From positions 12,135,001-12,199,000 of the forward strand of contig NZ_CP071090.1 of the NCBI RefSeq assembly GCF_017301735.1: 64,000 nucleotides of DNA, written 5' to 3'. The position numbers and the translations under genes were made by a program. The stretch's first letter is position 1; each line of letters begins with the position of its first letter. This DNA is from Pyxidicoccus parkwaysis. Lineage in GTDB: Bacteria > Myxococcota > Myxococcia > Myxococcales > Myxococcaceae. The notes below the pieces were generated by a model that saw only the letters and a list, made by a program, of their open reading frames with translations, was not told the DNA's origin and made no database searches. This document shows, one piece after another, positions 16,646-26,192 of this stretch.

Positions 16646-17716
16646 GTGAATCTCGTCCTGTCCGTCCGGCTGCCGCTGGCGCGCTTCACGTTGGAAGTGG
16701 AGACGCGCCTCGCGGGCGCGTCCGTGGCGGTGATGGGGCGCTCGGGCTCGGGCAAGACGTCGCTGCTGGAGGTGCTCGCGGGACTGCGGCGCGGAGCACG
16801 TGGGCGCGTGGAGGTCGGCGGGCGCGTGCTGCTCGACAGTGCGTCGAGCGTGGACGTGGCACCGGAGGCTCGGCGCATGGGCTATGTGCCGCAGGACGCG
16901 CTCCTCTTCCCGCACCTCACCGCCGGGCAGAACGTGCGGTTCGGTGAGCGCAAGGGACGGGCTTCGCGGGCGGACGAAGCGATTGCCCTCCTGGAGCTGG
17001 CGCCGTTGCTCCACCGCTACCCCGCCACGCTCTCCGGAGGCGAGAAGCAGCGCGTGGCGCTGGCGAGAGCGCTGGCCACGGACCCTGCCTTGCTGCTGCT
17101 CGATGAGCCCCTGGCCGCGCTCGACGTGGCCCTTAAGGAGCGGGTGCTGCCGTACCTGCTGCGAGTGCGCGACGAGGCGAAGGTGCCGATGCTGTACGTG
17201 ACGCATCAGCTCGGAGAGGCGCGAGTCCTCGCTCACGAAGCCCTGCTGCTGGACGAGGGGCGCGTCCGCGCGGCGGGCCCTGCCTCCGAGGTGCTGGGCA
17301 CCGCGGCAAGAGGTCTCCTCGCGTCGGAAGGCGAGGGCGAGGAGAACATCCTGGAGGGCACGCTGGAGCGTCCGGAGGGCGGAGGCCTGCGGCTGCGAGT
17401 CGCGGAGGGACTGACGCTCTGGGTTCCGGACGCGCCGGAGCTCTCCGTCGGCACGCGCGCGGCGTACGCGGTGCCCTCCGAGGACGTGTTGCTCTCCATG
17501 GGCCCGCTGTCCGGCGTCTCCGCGCGCAACGTGCTGATGGGAATGGTGACGAAGCTGGAGCCGGCGACTTCAGGAGAGGAAGCCGCCGTGGTGGACGTGG
17601 CCGGCGTGAGTTGGGTCGTGCGGCTCACCGCTGCCTCCGTGCGCGAGCTCGGCGTGTCACCGGGGACGCGCGTGTACCTCGCGGTGAAGACCGCTGCGTG
17701 CCGCCGGCTGCGCTGA
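16646..17716 (+). CDS. modC: molybdate ABC transporter, ATP-binding protein
   Basis: 356 residues from a GTG behind GGCAGAGG. Walker A GRSGSGKT at 31-38, Q-loop Gln83 (YVPQD), signature LSGGEKQ at 129-135, Walker B LLLLDEP at 149-155, and the H-loop in LYVTH. The C-terminal 120 residues carry TOBE/Mop-like domains (NVLMGMVTKLEP, VDVAGVSWVVRLT), usual for ModC and used to sense oxyanion. It powers ModB. A 73-bp gap separates it from modB, wider than the modA-modB junction. Confidence 0.95.
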   Translation: MNLVLSVRLPLARFTLEVETRLAGASVAVMGRSGSGKTSLLEVLAGLRRGARGRVEVGGRVLLDSASSVDVAPEARRMGYVPQDALLFPHLTAGQNVRFGERKGRASRADEAIALLELAPLLHRYPATLSGGEKQRVALARALATDPALLLLDEPLAALDVALKERVLPYLLRVRDEAKVPMLYVTHQLGEARVLAHEALLLDEGRVRAAGPASEVLGTAARGLLASEGEGEENILEGTLERPEGGGLRLRVAEGLTLWVPDAPELSVGTRAAYAVPSEDVLLSMGPLSGVSARNVLMGMVTKLEPATSGEEAAVVDVAGVSWVVRLTAASVRELGVSPGTRVYLAVKTAACRRLR

Positions 17717-17772
17717 GCGTTGCTCCGTAACCGGGAGACAGGAACAGCTACCGACTCAGTGAGCCCGTGGCA

Positions 17773-19383
17773 TCAGCCTTCGAGCGTGGCCCCGAGCTCG
17801 CGTGCCCGTTGCTCGACGGCCGTCCGGAGTCCGGTGCGCAGTTGATGGGTCACCACGAAGCTCGAGGGTTGGAGCTTCGCAATCTGCTCCAGGCCTCGCA
17901 GGACATCGGCCTGCACGAGCCGCTCGTGCGGTTCATTCATCTGCGTGGTGAAGACGCGGACCGAGAGCCTGCCAGCAGCATCCTGTACGAAGTGGTAGCC
18001 GCTGCCCCAATCCTTCGTGGTGTAGCGGACCATGCGGAGGGTGAGGTCGGGGACCTTCAGCTTCGGCACCCGTGCGAGAAGGGCGTGCGCGGACTCGGTG
18101 CTGGATGGGTCATTGCCCGGGAGGGACAGCCTCACGTGGAGTCGTTCCAGACGCGCGACGAGGGGCGACTGGAGGAATTCGAGCGCCTGACGCAGGTAGA
18201 GCTCGAGGTCGAGCTCGCGGAGCCGTGGAAAGGCGTCCGTGGCCTTCGCGAGGTCGTGCCAGTCGTCGGAGGCGCCATCGTCGACGAGCGCCTCCAGCTT
18301 CGGCATCCGGGCTAGTTGCTCGAGGCCGACGCTGGAATGGGCGAGCGAGCGCAGCGACTTCATCACCTCGTGCGTGGTGATGTCGTAGTCGCCCTTTCCT
18401 TCGAGGTGCTCGACGGTGGCCCACAGCGGGTGGCCCACGGTCTTCTCGATGGCGCTCTCGAGTGCGCGCGCATTGCCCTGCTTCAGCGCCGCGCGTGACA
18501 GGAATCCACGGGAGAAGGTGCAGTCAGGCTTCAGCACGTCATCGAGCGGCCCGAGCAGCTCCTTGCGAGCCGTCTTGATGAGCTGCCGCTCGCGCTTCAC
18601 CTCGGCGGGAGTGAGCGGGCGGCGGGTCGCTTCGAGCTGGAGGGCGATGAGCTCACCGCGAGGATGTCCCGTCTCCTGCAGCACGTCCGCGAGCACCGCG
18701 CGAGCCTCATCGTCCTCCGGCTTCGCGAGCACCTGCGCCAGCAGTGTCTCGACATCGCCAGTGCGAGCCGGCTTCGCGGCCTCGGCCTCCGAGCGGAGCG
18801 CGGCGTCCATTTCCGGCAGTGCCTGGCTCAGCACGGTGGAGAGCGCGATGTCGGTTGCGGCGTCCAGCTCGGAGCGGATGCGGTCGAGGTGGGAGGCGAG
18901 GAAGTCCTCGTGCGCAATCCCCCGGTCGTAGCCCTTGCGAGCCCGCGTGAGTGTCTCCGCGGCCCGCGCATCGCGGATGCGGCGAGCGAGCGGCAACAGC
19001 CGTGTCCAGAAGGGACGGGCACCGGTACTGGTGAAGGGCGGGTCCGCGTAGCGCTCAGCCACCCACCGGTCGATGCGTGGGTCCTCGGGCCATTCTTCGA
19101 GCGCCTCCAGGCGCGCACGCGCCTTGACCGAGCCCTTGTCGAGGAGCGTGTCGAGCAACACCGACAGCACGGCGGCGTCCGGCTTCTTGGCGACGGCCTC
19201 CCACTCACCGGACAGCGCGCGTCCTCCCGCGACCTTCGCGCCCACGGACACGATGCGGTCCGCGAGCTCCCGGTGCGGTGCGGCCCGCCAGGAGTCGAGC
19301 AGCACCGTGAGCACGGTGTTCCACTCACCGCTGGCCACGGCCTCCGTGAGGGCGGCTTCCTTCGACACGTGCTTCTTCGGCAT
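17773..19383 (-). CDS. TIGR02996 repeat-companion domain protein
   Basis: 536 residues from MPKKHVSKEAAL. The segment at about 209-245 (LLAQVLAKPEDDEARAVLADVL...GHPRGELIALQ) matches TIGR02996, a short domain found mainly in myxobacterial and planctomycete proteins beside repeat regions. The C-terminal half has leucine-rich-repeat character (LARMPKLEALVDD, FPRLRELDLELYLRQ, VARLERLHVRLSL). No signal peptide or catalytic motif is seen. A protein-interaction role is likely, but none is established. Confidence 0.82.
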   Translation of the reverse strand: MPKKHVSKEAALTEAVASGEWNTVLTVLLDSWRAAPHRELADRIVSVGAKVAGGRALSGEWEAVAKKPDAAVLSVLLDTLLDKGSVKARARLEALEEWPEDPRIDRWVAERYADPPFTSTGARPFWTRLLPLARRIRDARAAETLTRARKGYDRGIAHEDFLASHLDRIRSELDAATDIALSTVLSQALPEMDAALRSEAEAAKPARTGDVETLLAQVLAKPEDDEARAVLADVLQETGHPRGELIALQLEATRRPLTPAEVKRERQLIKTARKELLGPLDDVLKPDCTFSRGFLSRAALKQGNARALESAIEKTVGHPLWATVEHLEGKGDYDITTHEVMKSLRSLAHSSVGLEQLARMPKLEALVDDGASDDWHDLAKATDAFPRLRELDLELYLRQALEFLQSPLVARLERLHVRLSLPGNDPSSTESAHALLARVPKLKVPDLTLRMVRYTTKDWGSGYHFVQDAAGRLSVRVFTTQMNEPHERLVQADVLRGLEQIAKLQPSSFVVTHQLRTGLRTAVEQRARELGATLEG

Positions 19384-19473
19384 CGGGTTCCTTCCTGGGT
19401 GCGTAACGGGCTTTGTCCCCATCTGACGCATCCAGCCGGTGCATCTTGCATACCCGAGGGCAGAAGAAACCAC

Positions 19474-19614
19474 GAGGCGTTTGGAGTCGGCGTCATCATC
19501 GGCGCCGGTGCCAACCACGCCCTCACGAAGTACGTCGGAGCGCAGGCCCGCGAGTGGTTCGTCCTCGACCGCAGTACGCGGGAGCCGGAGCCCGGCGAAA
19601 CCATGGCCGCATAG
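19474..19614 (+). pseudogene. C-terminal remnant of a membrane protein (EcsC-like tail)
   Basis: About 46 codons ending at a TAG at 19612-19614 encode a sequence of genuine protein character: FGVGVIIGAGANHALTKYVG then AQAREWF. Gly-rich helices followed by a Tyr/Val/Gly/aromatic tail resemble the ends of EcsC-family proteins. No start codon with a ribosome binding site or N-terminal portion lies upstream, and the preceding sequence is upstream DNA of the TIGR02996 gene. It is read as a decayed gene end. Confidence 0.4.
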
Positions 19615-19635
19615 CGCGGGCCGCCGCGATGCCCC

Positions 19636-20685
19636 TCAGTGCCGCAACGGCCGCCGCCGGCTCTTCGAGGCACCGCGAAACCCACCCACCTCCGCGCGGC
19701 ACTCGCGCGGCGTCATGCCGAACGCCGCCTTGAACGCGCGGCCGAAGTGCGAGAGGTCCTGGAACCCCCACCGAAAGGCGATGTCCGCGATGTTCCGCTC
19801 CCGCAGCGCCGGGTCGAGCAGCGCCTGCCTGCACCGCGCCAGCCGCCGTGCCAGCACCCAGCGCATGAAGGACTCGCCCGCTTCCGCGAACAGCCCGTGC
19901 AGGTAGCGCGTGGAGCAGTGGAAATGCGCCGCCACCGTTGCCGGGCTCAGCGCCGGGTCCGAGAGATTCCGCTCGGCGTAATCCCTGATGGCATGCCGCC
20001 GCGCCTCGCGCACGCTCGCCGCGTCTGGCCGTGCCCCATCTTCCATCGTGTTGAAGCCCACCGCGAGCAGCGACACCAGGATGTCCGAGAGCGAGCCCGC
20101 CGCCGGCTCGGTCACCTGGTTGTGCGCGAAGGCATGGACGTACGCCGACACGAGAGCCCCCGTGCCCTCCGAGGCCCGCAGCACGCTCCCAATCGACTTG
20201 TCCGGGTCGACGAGCCTCGGCCGGAGCGCCGCATACGGGACGAGGATGACCACCCGGCGGTACGCGGTGTCGAAGGAGAGCTCCCCGGGCCGCACTCCAT
20301 CCAGCAACTCCACGTCGCCCGGCCGCGTCTGGTACTCCCGCCCCCGCGGCTGCTTCACCGTGCAGACGCCCTCCAACTGCATGCAGATGAAGAAGCACTC
20401 GCGCGGAGCACGGGAGATTTCCTTCTCGGTCCGGTACACCCGCTGCGAGGCCGAGTGCAGGTGCGTCACCGACAACGAACCTGTTTCCCGATGGTCCAAC
20501 CTGCCGAAGAACGGCTCGTCCCTGCGCTTCTGCTCCGTGCGCAGGCCGAGGAACAGCCGGCTCGCCGTTTCCTGCCAGTACTCCATCCGCTGCTTCTCGG
20601 ACACTGCATCGGTCGAAAAGAAGGCCGGCAACGTGCACCCCCCGGGCGGTGAAAACGAACGAGACCGCGAGTGATTGCATTTCAC
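19636..20685 (-). CDS. AraC-family transcriptional regulator
   Basis: 349 residues from a GTG at 20685; GTG at 20604 and ATG at 20586 are alternative starts. The N-terminal part (RMEYWQETASRLFLGL..., RPGDVELLDGVRPGELSF) fits the AraC-binding-2 cupin-like ligand domain. The C-terminal 100 residues hold two helix-turn-helix motifs, with LSPATVAAHFHCSTRYLHGLF and NIADIAFRWGFQDLSHFGRAFK. It follows the subtilase gene by 57 bp on the same strand and could be cotranscribed with it. Confidence 0.92.
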   Translation of the reverse strand: MKCNHSRSRSFSPPGGCTLPAFFSTDAVSEKQRMEYWQETASRLFLGLRTEQKRRDEPFFGRLDHRETGSLSVTHLHSASQRVYRTEKEISRAPRECFFICMQLEGVCTVKQPRGREYQTRPGDVELLDGVRPGELSFDTAYRRVVILVPYAALRPRLVDPDKSIGSVLRASEGTGALVSAYVHAFAHNQVTEPAAGSLSDILVSLLAVGFNTMEDGARPDAASVREARRHAIRDYAERNLSDPALSPATVAAHFHCSTRYLHGLFAEAGESFMRWVLARRLARCRQALLDPALRERNIADIAFRWGFQDLSHFGRAFKAAFGMTPRECRAEVGGFRGASKSRRRPLRH

Positions 20686-20742
20686 TCGCGGCCCCGGCCG
20701 CTTCCAGTACCTCTCAGGTCTGGAGGATGCGCGATGTGACAG

Positions 20743-22806
20743 CTACGGGCCCGTCAGGCGGCTCAACGTGAAGGCCGAGCGGTTCCACGTACCGCCCGGG
20801 AAGCTCGCCTGCATGGATGCCGACGCCGTCGTGGGCACGCCGGCATGACTGCTGACGTTGAGCGTGCCCGCGGACTGCGCCGACGTGGAGGGTGTCCCCG
20901 TGCAGCCCGGGCACAGGTTGATACCCGTCACGTAGCTCAACGGGAACGAGAGCGACGTCGAGGCACTGTCCACCACACCCTGCAGCCACGTGGCGCGGCT
21001 GCCCTTGTAGATGGCGACGTTGGCCACGTGCACCGTGCCCCGCGAGTCGAAGAGGATGCCCCAGCCGGCCTCCTGCGCGTTGAACCAGTTGCCGCTCAGG
21101 TTCATCACGGTGGTGCCGCTACCGAAGACGAGCGGTTGAACGGGCTCGCTGCCCGACAGCGTCCCCTTCGTCCAGGCGAACCGCCACTGCCCGCTGCTGA
21201 GCGTGAGCTTCGCCGTCCCCACCTTCGTGGCGGACGCACTCACGCCATTCCACGTCGACTCGTAGAGGTCACCTGCCCACACGCCCGTCTCGGCGGTGAG
21301 GTTGCTCGAGTACCAGATGGGCTCTCCGGCCGAGGTATAGGTGAACCACGTGAGCGCGAGCGCATCCACGGCGATGGACTGGATGTCGAGCCCGTTGCCG
21401 CTGCGTGCCGGGTTGTACCAGTTGCCCTTGGCGGGCTTCGTCGGCAGTGGAGGGTAGATGGCGGCGCCCGCGTTGATGAGGCCCGAGCCGCACGACTTGC
21501 ACAGCAGCGGCGTGGCGGTGCTCTTGAGGCGGGCGATGACTTGCGCGGGCGTCATGGAGGGGCGCTGCGACAGGATGAGCGCCGCGAGGCCCGCGACGTG
21601 CGGCGAGGCCATGGACGTCCCACTCAGGTAGCGGTAGCAGTAGTCCGAGGACTGGAGCGTGGTGCCCGCCTTGTACGCCGCCCACGTGGACACGGCGCCG
21701 TCGGTGCCGCTGTACGTCGTCCCATCCACCGGGCAGTTGATGCCGTCGCCATAGAACGGGGAGCCACCGCCCGGCGCGGCGACGTCCACCCGCCCGCCCC
21801 GGTTGCTGTAGGTCGCGAGCTGCCCGTCCCTCCCGACGGCGGCCACGGCGATGACGCCGTTGCACGAGGCAGGCGTCACGTTGGCCGTGTCCATCGCGTC
21901 GTTGCCCGCGGCGGCGACCACCACCACGTTCCTCTGCACGGCGTAGTCCACCGCGCTCTGCATGTACGCATAGCCCGAGCAGGGCGCCGTCGCGCTGCCC
22001 GTCCCGAAGCTCATGTTGATGACGCGCGCGCCGTTGTCCGCGGCCCACCGGATGGCGTTGCCCACGTTGCTCATCACGGGCGCGTTGTTGTTGGACACCT
22101 TGACGGGCATGAGCTGGCAACCCCAGCAGACGCCAGCGCCGCCGATGCCGTTGTTCGCCCTCGCCGCGAGGATGCCGGCCACGTGCAGGCCGTGGTGGTA
22201 CGTGTCGTCGTCCGTCGGGTCCGCGTCGTTGTCACCGAAGTCTTGGCCCGCCGTCCACTTCCCGCTGAGGTCCGGGTGGTCCAACCGGCCCGTGTCCAGC
22301 ACGGCGATTTTCACCGAGCCCGTGACGCTGCTCCACGCCGTGGGCAGGTTGATGAGCGGGTAGTGCCACTGCTGCGAGTACAGCGGGTCGCTCGGCACCG
22401 CGAAGTACTCCATGTAGAGGTCCTCGTGCGCGTACTCGACGCGCGGGTCCTTGCGCAGCGCTTCGATTGCGGCGAGCAGGTCCGCTTCCTCCTCGGCGAT
22501 GGAGGCGCCCACGCGCTTCTGCTCCGGCTCCAGTGACCAGAGCCGTGCCCCGCCGGACAGGGCCTTCACGTCCTGCGCGCGGAAGCCAGGCACCGTGGGT
22601 GACGAGGTGCGCAGGCTCGCCTCGGCGGAGTCCCGGAACTTCACGATGACGCGGCCCGGAACGAAGCGGCGCTTCGCCTCCTTCAACGGGGCGGGGGCTT
22701 GAGTCGACGGAGCTTCGGGCGGGGTGGGAGCCTCACCGCCGCACGCGGCGAGGAACAGCGACACGGCCAGGGCACCGAGCCCTGGCACGCGAGACACGAA
22801 CGTCAT
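20743..22806 (-). CDS. subtilisin-like (S8) serine protease lipoprotein
   Basis: 687 residues. Lipobox FLAACG with Cys22. An inhibitor-I9-like propeptide covers about 45-135 (GRVIVKFRD...DPRVEYAHEDL). The peptidase domain (about 145-445) has Asp171 (AVLDTG), His205 (HHGLHVAG), Asn302 (AAAGND) and Ser398 (SGTSMASPHVAG). The residue after the His-Gly pair is Leu rather than the usual Thr. The C-terminal 230 residues form a beta-rich domain (GNWYNPARSGNGLDIQ, GNWFNAQEAGWGILFD), a repeat seen in other secreted bacterial proteins. It is probably a predation or nutrition protease. Confidence 0.94.
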   Translation of the reverse strand: MTFVSRVPGLGALAVSLFLAACGGEAPTPPEAPSTQAPAPLKEAKRRFVPGRVIVKFRDSAEASLRTSSPTVPGFRAQDVKALSGGARLWSLEPEQKRVGASIAEEEADLLAAIEALRKDPRVEYAHEDLYMEYFAVPSDPLYSQQWHYPLINLPTAWSSVTGSVKIAVLDTGRLDHPDLSGKWTAGQDFGDNDADPTDDDTYHHGLHVAGILAARANNGIGGAGVCWGCQLMPVKVSNNNAPVMSNVGNAIRWAADNGARVINMSFGTGSATAPCSGYAYMQSAVDYAVQRNVVVVAAAGNDAMDTANVTPASCNGVIAVAAVGRDGQLATYSNRGGRVDVAAPGGGSPFYGDGINCPVDGTTYSGTDGAVSTWAAYKAGTTLQSSDYCYRYLSGTSMASPHVAGLAALILSQRPSMTPAQVIARLKSTATPLLCKSCGSGLINAGAAIYPPLPTKPAKGNWYNPARSGNGLDIQSIAVDALALTWFTYTSAGEPIWYSSNLTAETGVWAGDLYESTWNGVSASATKVGTAKLTLSSGQWRFAWTKGTLSGSEPVQPLVFGSGTTVMNLSGNWFNAQEAGWGILFDSRGTVHVANVAIYKGSRATWLQGVVDSASTSLSFPLSYVTGINLCPGCTGTPSTSAQSAGTLNVSSHAGVPTTASASMQASFPGGTWNRSAFTLSRLTGP

Positions 22807-22989
22807 GACGACCTCCAGTCAGGGCATGGGGCGTCAGCGCCCCAGGCCGTGGAGGCAGAGATAGGGCGGTGCCTGCTCGCGGCATCGGACGTGGGTGCTC
22901 GCGAATTCGACCGGGAGCGCATGGCGGTGCGCGGCACCGGCGCCTGTCGTCTGACGCACGAAGACATCATCCTGGCGGGGCCGCGAATC

Positions 22990-23017
22990 CAGACAAACCC
23001 GCGCCGGCCCCTATACT
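22990..23017 (+). promoter_or_regulatory. candidate glgC promoter
   Basis: CAGACA (22990-22995), 16 bp, TATACT (23012-23017). The -10 box matches sigma-70 well and the -35 box in four of six positions. The glgC start lies 28 bp downstream, after GGGAGGGA. Confidence 0.45.
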
Positions 23018-23044
23018 GCGTGGCCGGGAGGGACACAGCACCGC

Positions 23045-24292
23045 ATGGCCACGCGCATTCTCGGGATGGTCCTCGCAGGCGGGCAGGGAACGCGGCTGGC
23101 GCCGCTCACGCTGCGGCGTTCGAAGCCGGCGGTGCCCTTCGGCTCGAAGTTCCGCATCATCGACTTCGCCCTCAACAACTTCATCAACTCGGGCATCTTC
23201 GCCGTCTACGTGCTGACGCAGTTCAAGGCGCAGTCGCTGACGGAGCACATCCAGCGCGGGTGGCGCTTCGGCTCGGTGATGCTGTCGGACTACTTCATCA
23301 CGCTCGTGCCGGCGCAGATGTACCTGTACGAGGAATTGGGGCCCGTCTGGTACCGGGGCACGGCGGACGCCATCTACCAGAACATGCACCTGGTGGAGAA
23401 CCACCGCCCCGAGCACCTCGCCATCTTCTCCGGCGACCACATCTACAAGATGAACGTGGCGCACATGCTGGAGCTGCACGAGTCCCAGCGCGCCGACATC
23501 ACCATCGCCGCGTACCCCACGCCGCTCGCGGACGCGCACCGCTTCGGCGTCATGCAGGTGGACGAGCGCGGCCGCGTGACGGAGTTCCACGAGAAGCCCA
23601 AGGACCCCAAGCCCATCCCCGGCCGGCCCGACACGGCGCTCGCCAGCATGGGCAACTACATCTTCCGCAGCAAGGTGCTCGCCGAGTTGCTGGAGGTGGA
23701 CGCGAAGACGGAGGGCTCGCAGCACGACTTCGGCAAGGACGTGCTGCCCCGCGCGCTGCGAGACGGCTATCACATCCAAACCTACGACTTCGCGAAGAAC
23801 CCCATCCCCGGGCAGACGGGCCCCAACACGTACTGGCGCGACGTGGGGACGCTGGACGCGTACCACGAGGCGTCCATGGACCTGGTGTCCGTCAACCCGG
23901 AGTTCGACATCTTCAATGCCGAGTGGCCCCTGCGCACCGGCCACGAGTACAGCCCGCCGGCCAAGTTCGTCCACGAGTCGGGAGAGCGCGTGGGCCGCGC
24001 GCTCAACTCCATGGTGGCCGGAGGCTGCATCGTCTCCGGCGGCGTGGTGCGCGAGAGCATCCTCTTCCGCCGCGTGCGGGTGAACAGCTACGCGAAGGTG
24101 GAGCGCTCCGTCATCTTCGACGAGGTGGACATCGGCCGCCACGCGCAGGTGAAGAACACCATCATCGACAAGGGCGTGCGCGTGCCGCCCAACGCGAGGA
24201 TTGGCTTCGACCTGGAGGCGGACAAGGCGCGTGGCTTCACCGTGACGGACTCCGGCATCGTCGTGGTGCCCAAGGGCTACCGCTTCGAGTAG
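23045..24292 (+). CDS. glgC: glucose-1-phosphate adenylyltransferase
   Basis: 415 residues. N-terminal nucleotidyltransferase motif LAGGQGTRLAPLT at about 10-22, KPAVPFGSKFRIIDFALNN (27-45), FSGDHIYKM with the metal Asp near 130, and FHEKP. The C-terminal third is a left-handed beta-helix (VAGGCIVSGGVVRESILF). It makes ADP-glucose from ATP and glucose-1-phosphate, the committed step to glycogen, and is allosterically controlled in most bacteria. It stands alone; no other glg gene is in the window. Confidence 0.96.
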   Translation: MATRILGMVLAGGQGTRLAPLTLRRSKPAVPFGSKFRIIDFALNNFINSGIFAVYVLTQFKAQSLTEHIQRGWRFGSVMLSDYFITLVPAQMYLYEELGPVWYRGTADAIYQNMHLVENHRPEHLAIFSGDHIYKMNVAHMLELHESQRADITIAAYPTPLADAHRFGVMQVDERGRVTEFHEKPKDPKPIPGRPDTALASMGNYIFRSKVLAELLEVDAKTEGSQHDFGKDVLPRALRDGYHIQTYDFAKNPIPGQTGPNTYWRDVGTLDAYHEASMDLVSVNPEFDIFNAEWPLRTGHEYSPPAKFVHESGERVGRALNSMVAGGCIVSGGVVRESILFRRVRVNSYAKVERSVIFDEVDIGRHAQVKNTIIDKGVRVPPNARIGFDLEADKARGFTVTDSGIVVVPKGYRFE

Positions 24293-24537
24293 TCCACGCC
24301 CTCCGCGTTCAATGCCTGTCCAGGCTTCGGGTGCATTCCTTCAATGGGGCTGCGCGCTGTCTGCCGTGTGACAGCGCTCTCCCGACGACTTCTCGGGACC
24401 GTGTCGCGCGTCTAGCGTAGGACAGAGGTACAGGAGCCGCGTCCGGCGGCATTCATCCCGGCTCGACGCGGCTCGCGTCGCGCCGGGCAGCCGGGTAAGC
24501 GTCATCCTGCGACGGTCGCGTAGGATTCGAGAACTCC

Positions 24538-25623
24538 ATGCACAGCAGCACTCCCGGCCAGGACAGCTCGCCCTTCATTCGCGCGGTAGGTCGTGCCCTT
24601 CCTCCGCACTACGCCACGCAGGAGCAGCTCATCGCGGCCTTCCGCGAGCTGTGGGCGACGCGGCACTTCAACATCGAGCGGCTGGAGGATTTGCACCGCG
24701 CCGTGCAGGTGGGCGGCCGGCACCTCGCGCTTCCCATTGAAGCGTACCCGCCGCTCGTCACCTTCCAGCAGCGCAACGACGCCTGGGTTCGCGAGGCCAC
24801 GGCGCTGAGCGAGACGGTGGTGCGGCAGGCGCTGGACAAGGCGGAGCTCACCCCGGCGGACGTGGACCACGTCTTCTTCATCACCGTCACCGGCATCGCC
24901 ACGCCCAGCATCGAGGCGCGCGTGGCCAACCGCGTGCGCTTCCGCGAGGACTTCAAGCGCACGCCCCTCTTCGGCCTGGGGTGCGTGGCGGGAGCCTCGG
25001 GAGTCGCACGCGCCGCGGACTACCTGCGCGCCTTCCCGAAGCACACCGCGCTCGTCATCGCCACGGAGCTGTGCTCGCTGACGCTGCAGCGCGAGGACCT
25101 GTCCATTCCCAACATCATCGCCTCGGGCCTCTTCGGCGACGGCGCGGCGTGCGCGGTGCTGCGCGGCGCCGAGGCGCCCGGTGTGAAGGGCCCGCGCGTG
25201 GTGGCCTCGCGCTCCGTCTTCTACCCGGACACCGAGCGCGTCATGGGCTGGGACGTGGTGGACACGGGCTTCAAGGTGGTGCTGTCCGCCAAGGTGCCGG
25301 TGCTGGTGAAGGACCACATCCGCGGCAACGTGGACGCCTTCCTCGCGGAGCATGGCCTGGCTCGCGAGGACGTGCGGCACTGGGTGGCGCACACCGGCGG
25401 GCCCAAGGTGCTGAAGGCCTTCGAGGAGGCGCTGGAGCTGGAGTCGTCCACGCTGGAGCGCTCGTGGGCGTCGCTGCGCGAGGTGGGCAACCTGTCCTCG
25501 GCGTCGGTGCTCTTCGTGCTGGGCGAGACGCTGGAGAACGCCGGGGCGCTTCCGGGTGACTGGGGCCTGGTGATGGCGATGGGCCCGGGCTTCTGCGCGG
25601 AGATGGTGCTCTTGCGATGGTGA
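24538..25623 (+). CDS. type III polyketide synthase (alkylresorcinol/alkylpyrone type)
   Basis: 361 residues. The chalcone-synthase-like triad is complete: Cys149 in LFGLGCVAGASG, His285 in WVAHTGGPK and Asn318 in VGNLSSASV. GDGAACAVL and the C-terminal MGPGFCAEMVLL also fit. It extends a fatty acyl starter with malonyl-CoA and cyclises the chain to a resorcylic acid, resorcinol or pyrone lipid. The downstream ICMT-like methyltransferase, carrier protein and fatty acyl-AMP ligase indicate acyl-ACP starter supply. A type III PKS fed by a fatty acyl-AMP ligase has been described in Myxococcus xanthus (recalled, not checked here). Confidence 0.95.
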   Translation: MHSSTPGQDSSPFIRAVGRALPPHYATQEQLIAAFRELWATRHFNIERLEDLHRAVQVGGRHLALPIEAYPPLVTFQQRNDAWVREATALSETVVRQALDKAELTPADVDHVFFITVTGIATPSIEARVANRVRFREDFKRTPLFGLGCVAGASGVARAADYLRAFPKHTALVIATELCSLTLQREDLSIPNIIASGLFGDGAACAVLRGAEAPGVKGPRVVASRSVFYPDTERVMGWDVVDTGFKVVLSAKVPVLVKDHIRGNVDAFLAEHGLAREDVRHWVAHTGGPKVLKAFEEALELESSTLERSWASLREVGNLSSASVLFVLGETLENAGALPGDWGLVMAMGPGFCAEMVLLRW

Positions 25624-26192
25624 CGTTCCCCCAAGCCGTCTTCCTGGGCTTCATGGCGCTGCTCGTGGTGGAGCGGCTGGTGGAGCTGGTGCTCTCCAAG
25701 CGCAACGCGGACCGGGCCTTCGCTCGGGGCGGCGTGGAGACGGGGCAGGGGCACTACCGCTTCATGGTGGTGTTCCACACGCTGTTCCTCGGCGCGTGCG
25801 TGGCGGAGGTGCTCGTCCTCCGGACGCCCTTCCCGGGCGCGTGGGGCTGGGCGGCGCTGGGCGGAGCGGTGGCGGCGCAGGCCTTGCGGTACTGGGCCAT
25901 CGGCACGCTGGGGGACCGGTGGAACTCGCGCATCATCGTGGTGCCGGAGCTGCCGCCGGTGACGGGTGGGCCCTACCGGTTCCTGCGTCACCCCAACTAC
26001 GTGGCGGTGGTGCTGGAGCTGGCGTGTGTGCCGCTCATCCACGGCGCGTGGCGGACGGCCTTCATCTTCTCGGTGGGAAACGCGGTGCTGCTCTTCGTGC
26101 GGATTCGCGCGGAGGAGGCGGCGCTCGGCGACGCGTACGCGCGCGCGTTTGCCCACCGTCCCCGCTTCATCCCGGAGGTACCCCGTGAATGA
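25617..26192 (+). CDS. ICMT-family methyltransferase (alkylpyrone/alkylresorcinol O-methylation)
   Basis: 191 residues with about four membrane segments. The C-terminal signature of isoprenylcysteine carboxyl methyltransferase-like proteins is present: GPYRFLRHPNYVAVVLE and the final RIRAEEAALGDAYARAF. Its start overlaps the type III PKS stop by 7 bp. In Bacillus the equivalent neighbour of the type III PKS (BpsB/YpbQ) methylates alkylpyrones, so the same job on the lipid product is inferred here. Confidence 0.9.
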   Translation: MVTFPQAVFLGFMALLVVERLVELVLSKRNADRAFARGGVETGQGHYRFMVVFHTLFLGACVAEVLVLRTPFPGAWGWAALGGAVAAQALRYWAIGTLGDRWNSRIIVVPELPPVTGGPYRFLRHPNYVAVVLELACVPLIHGAWRTAFIFSVGNAVLLFVRIRAEEAALGDAYARAFAHRPRFIPEVPRE

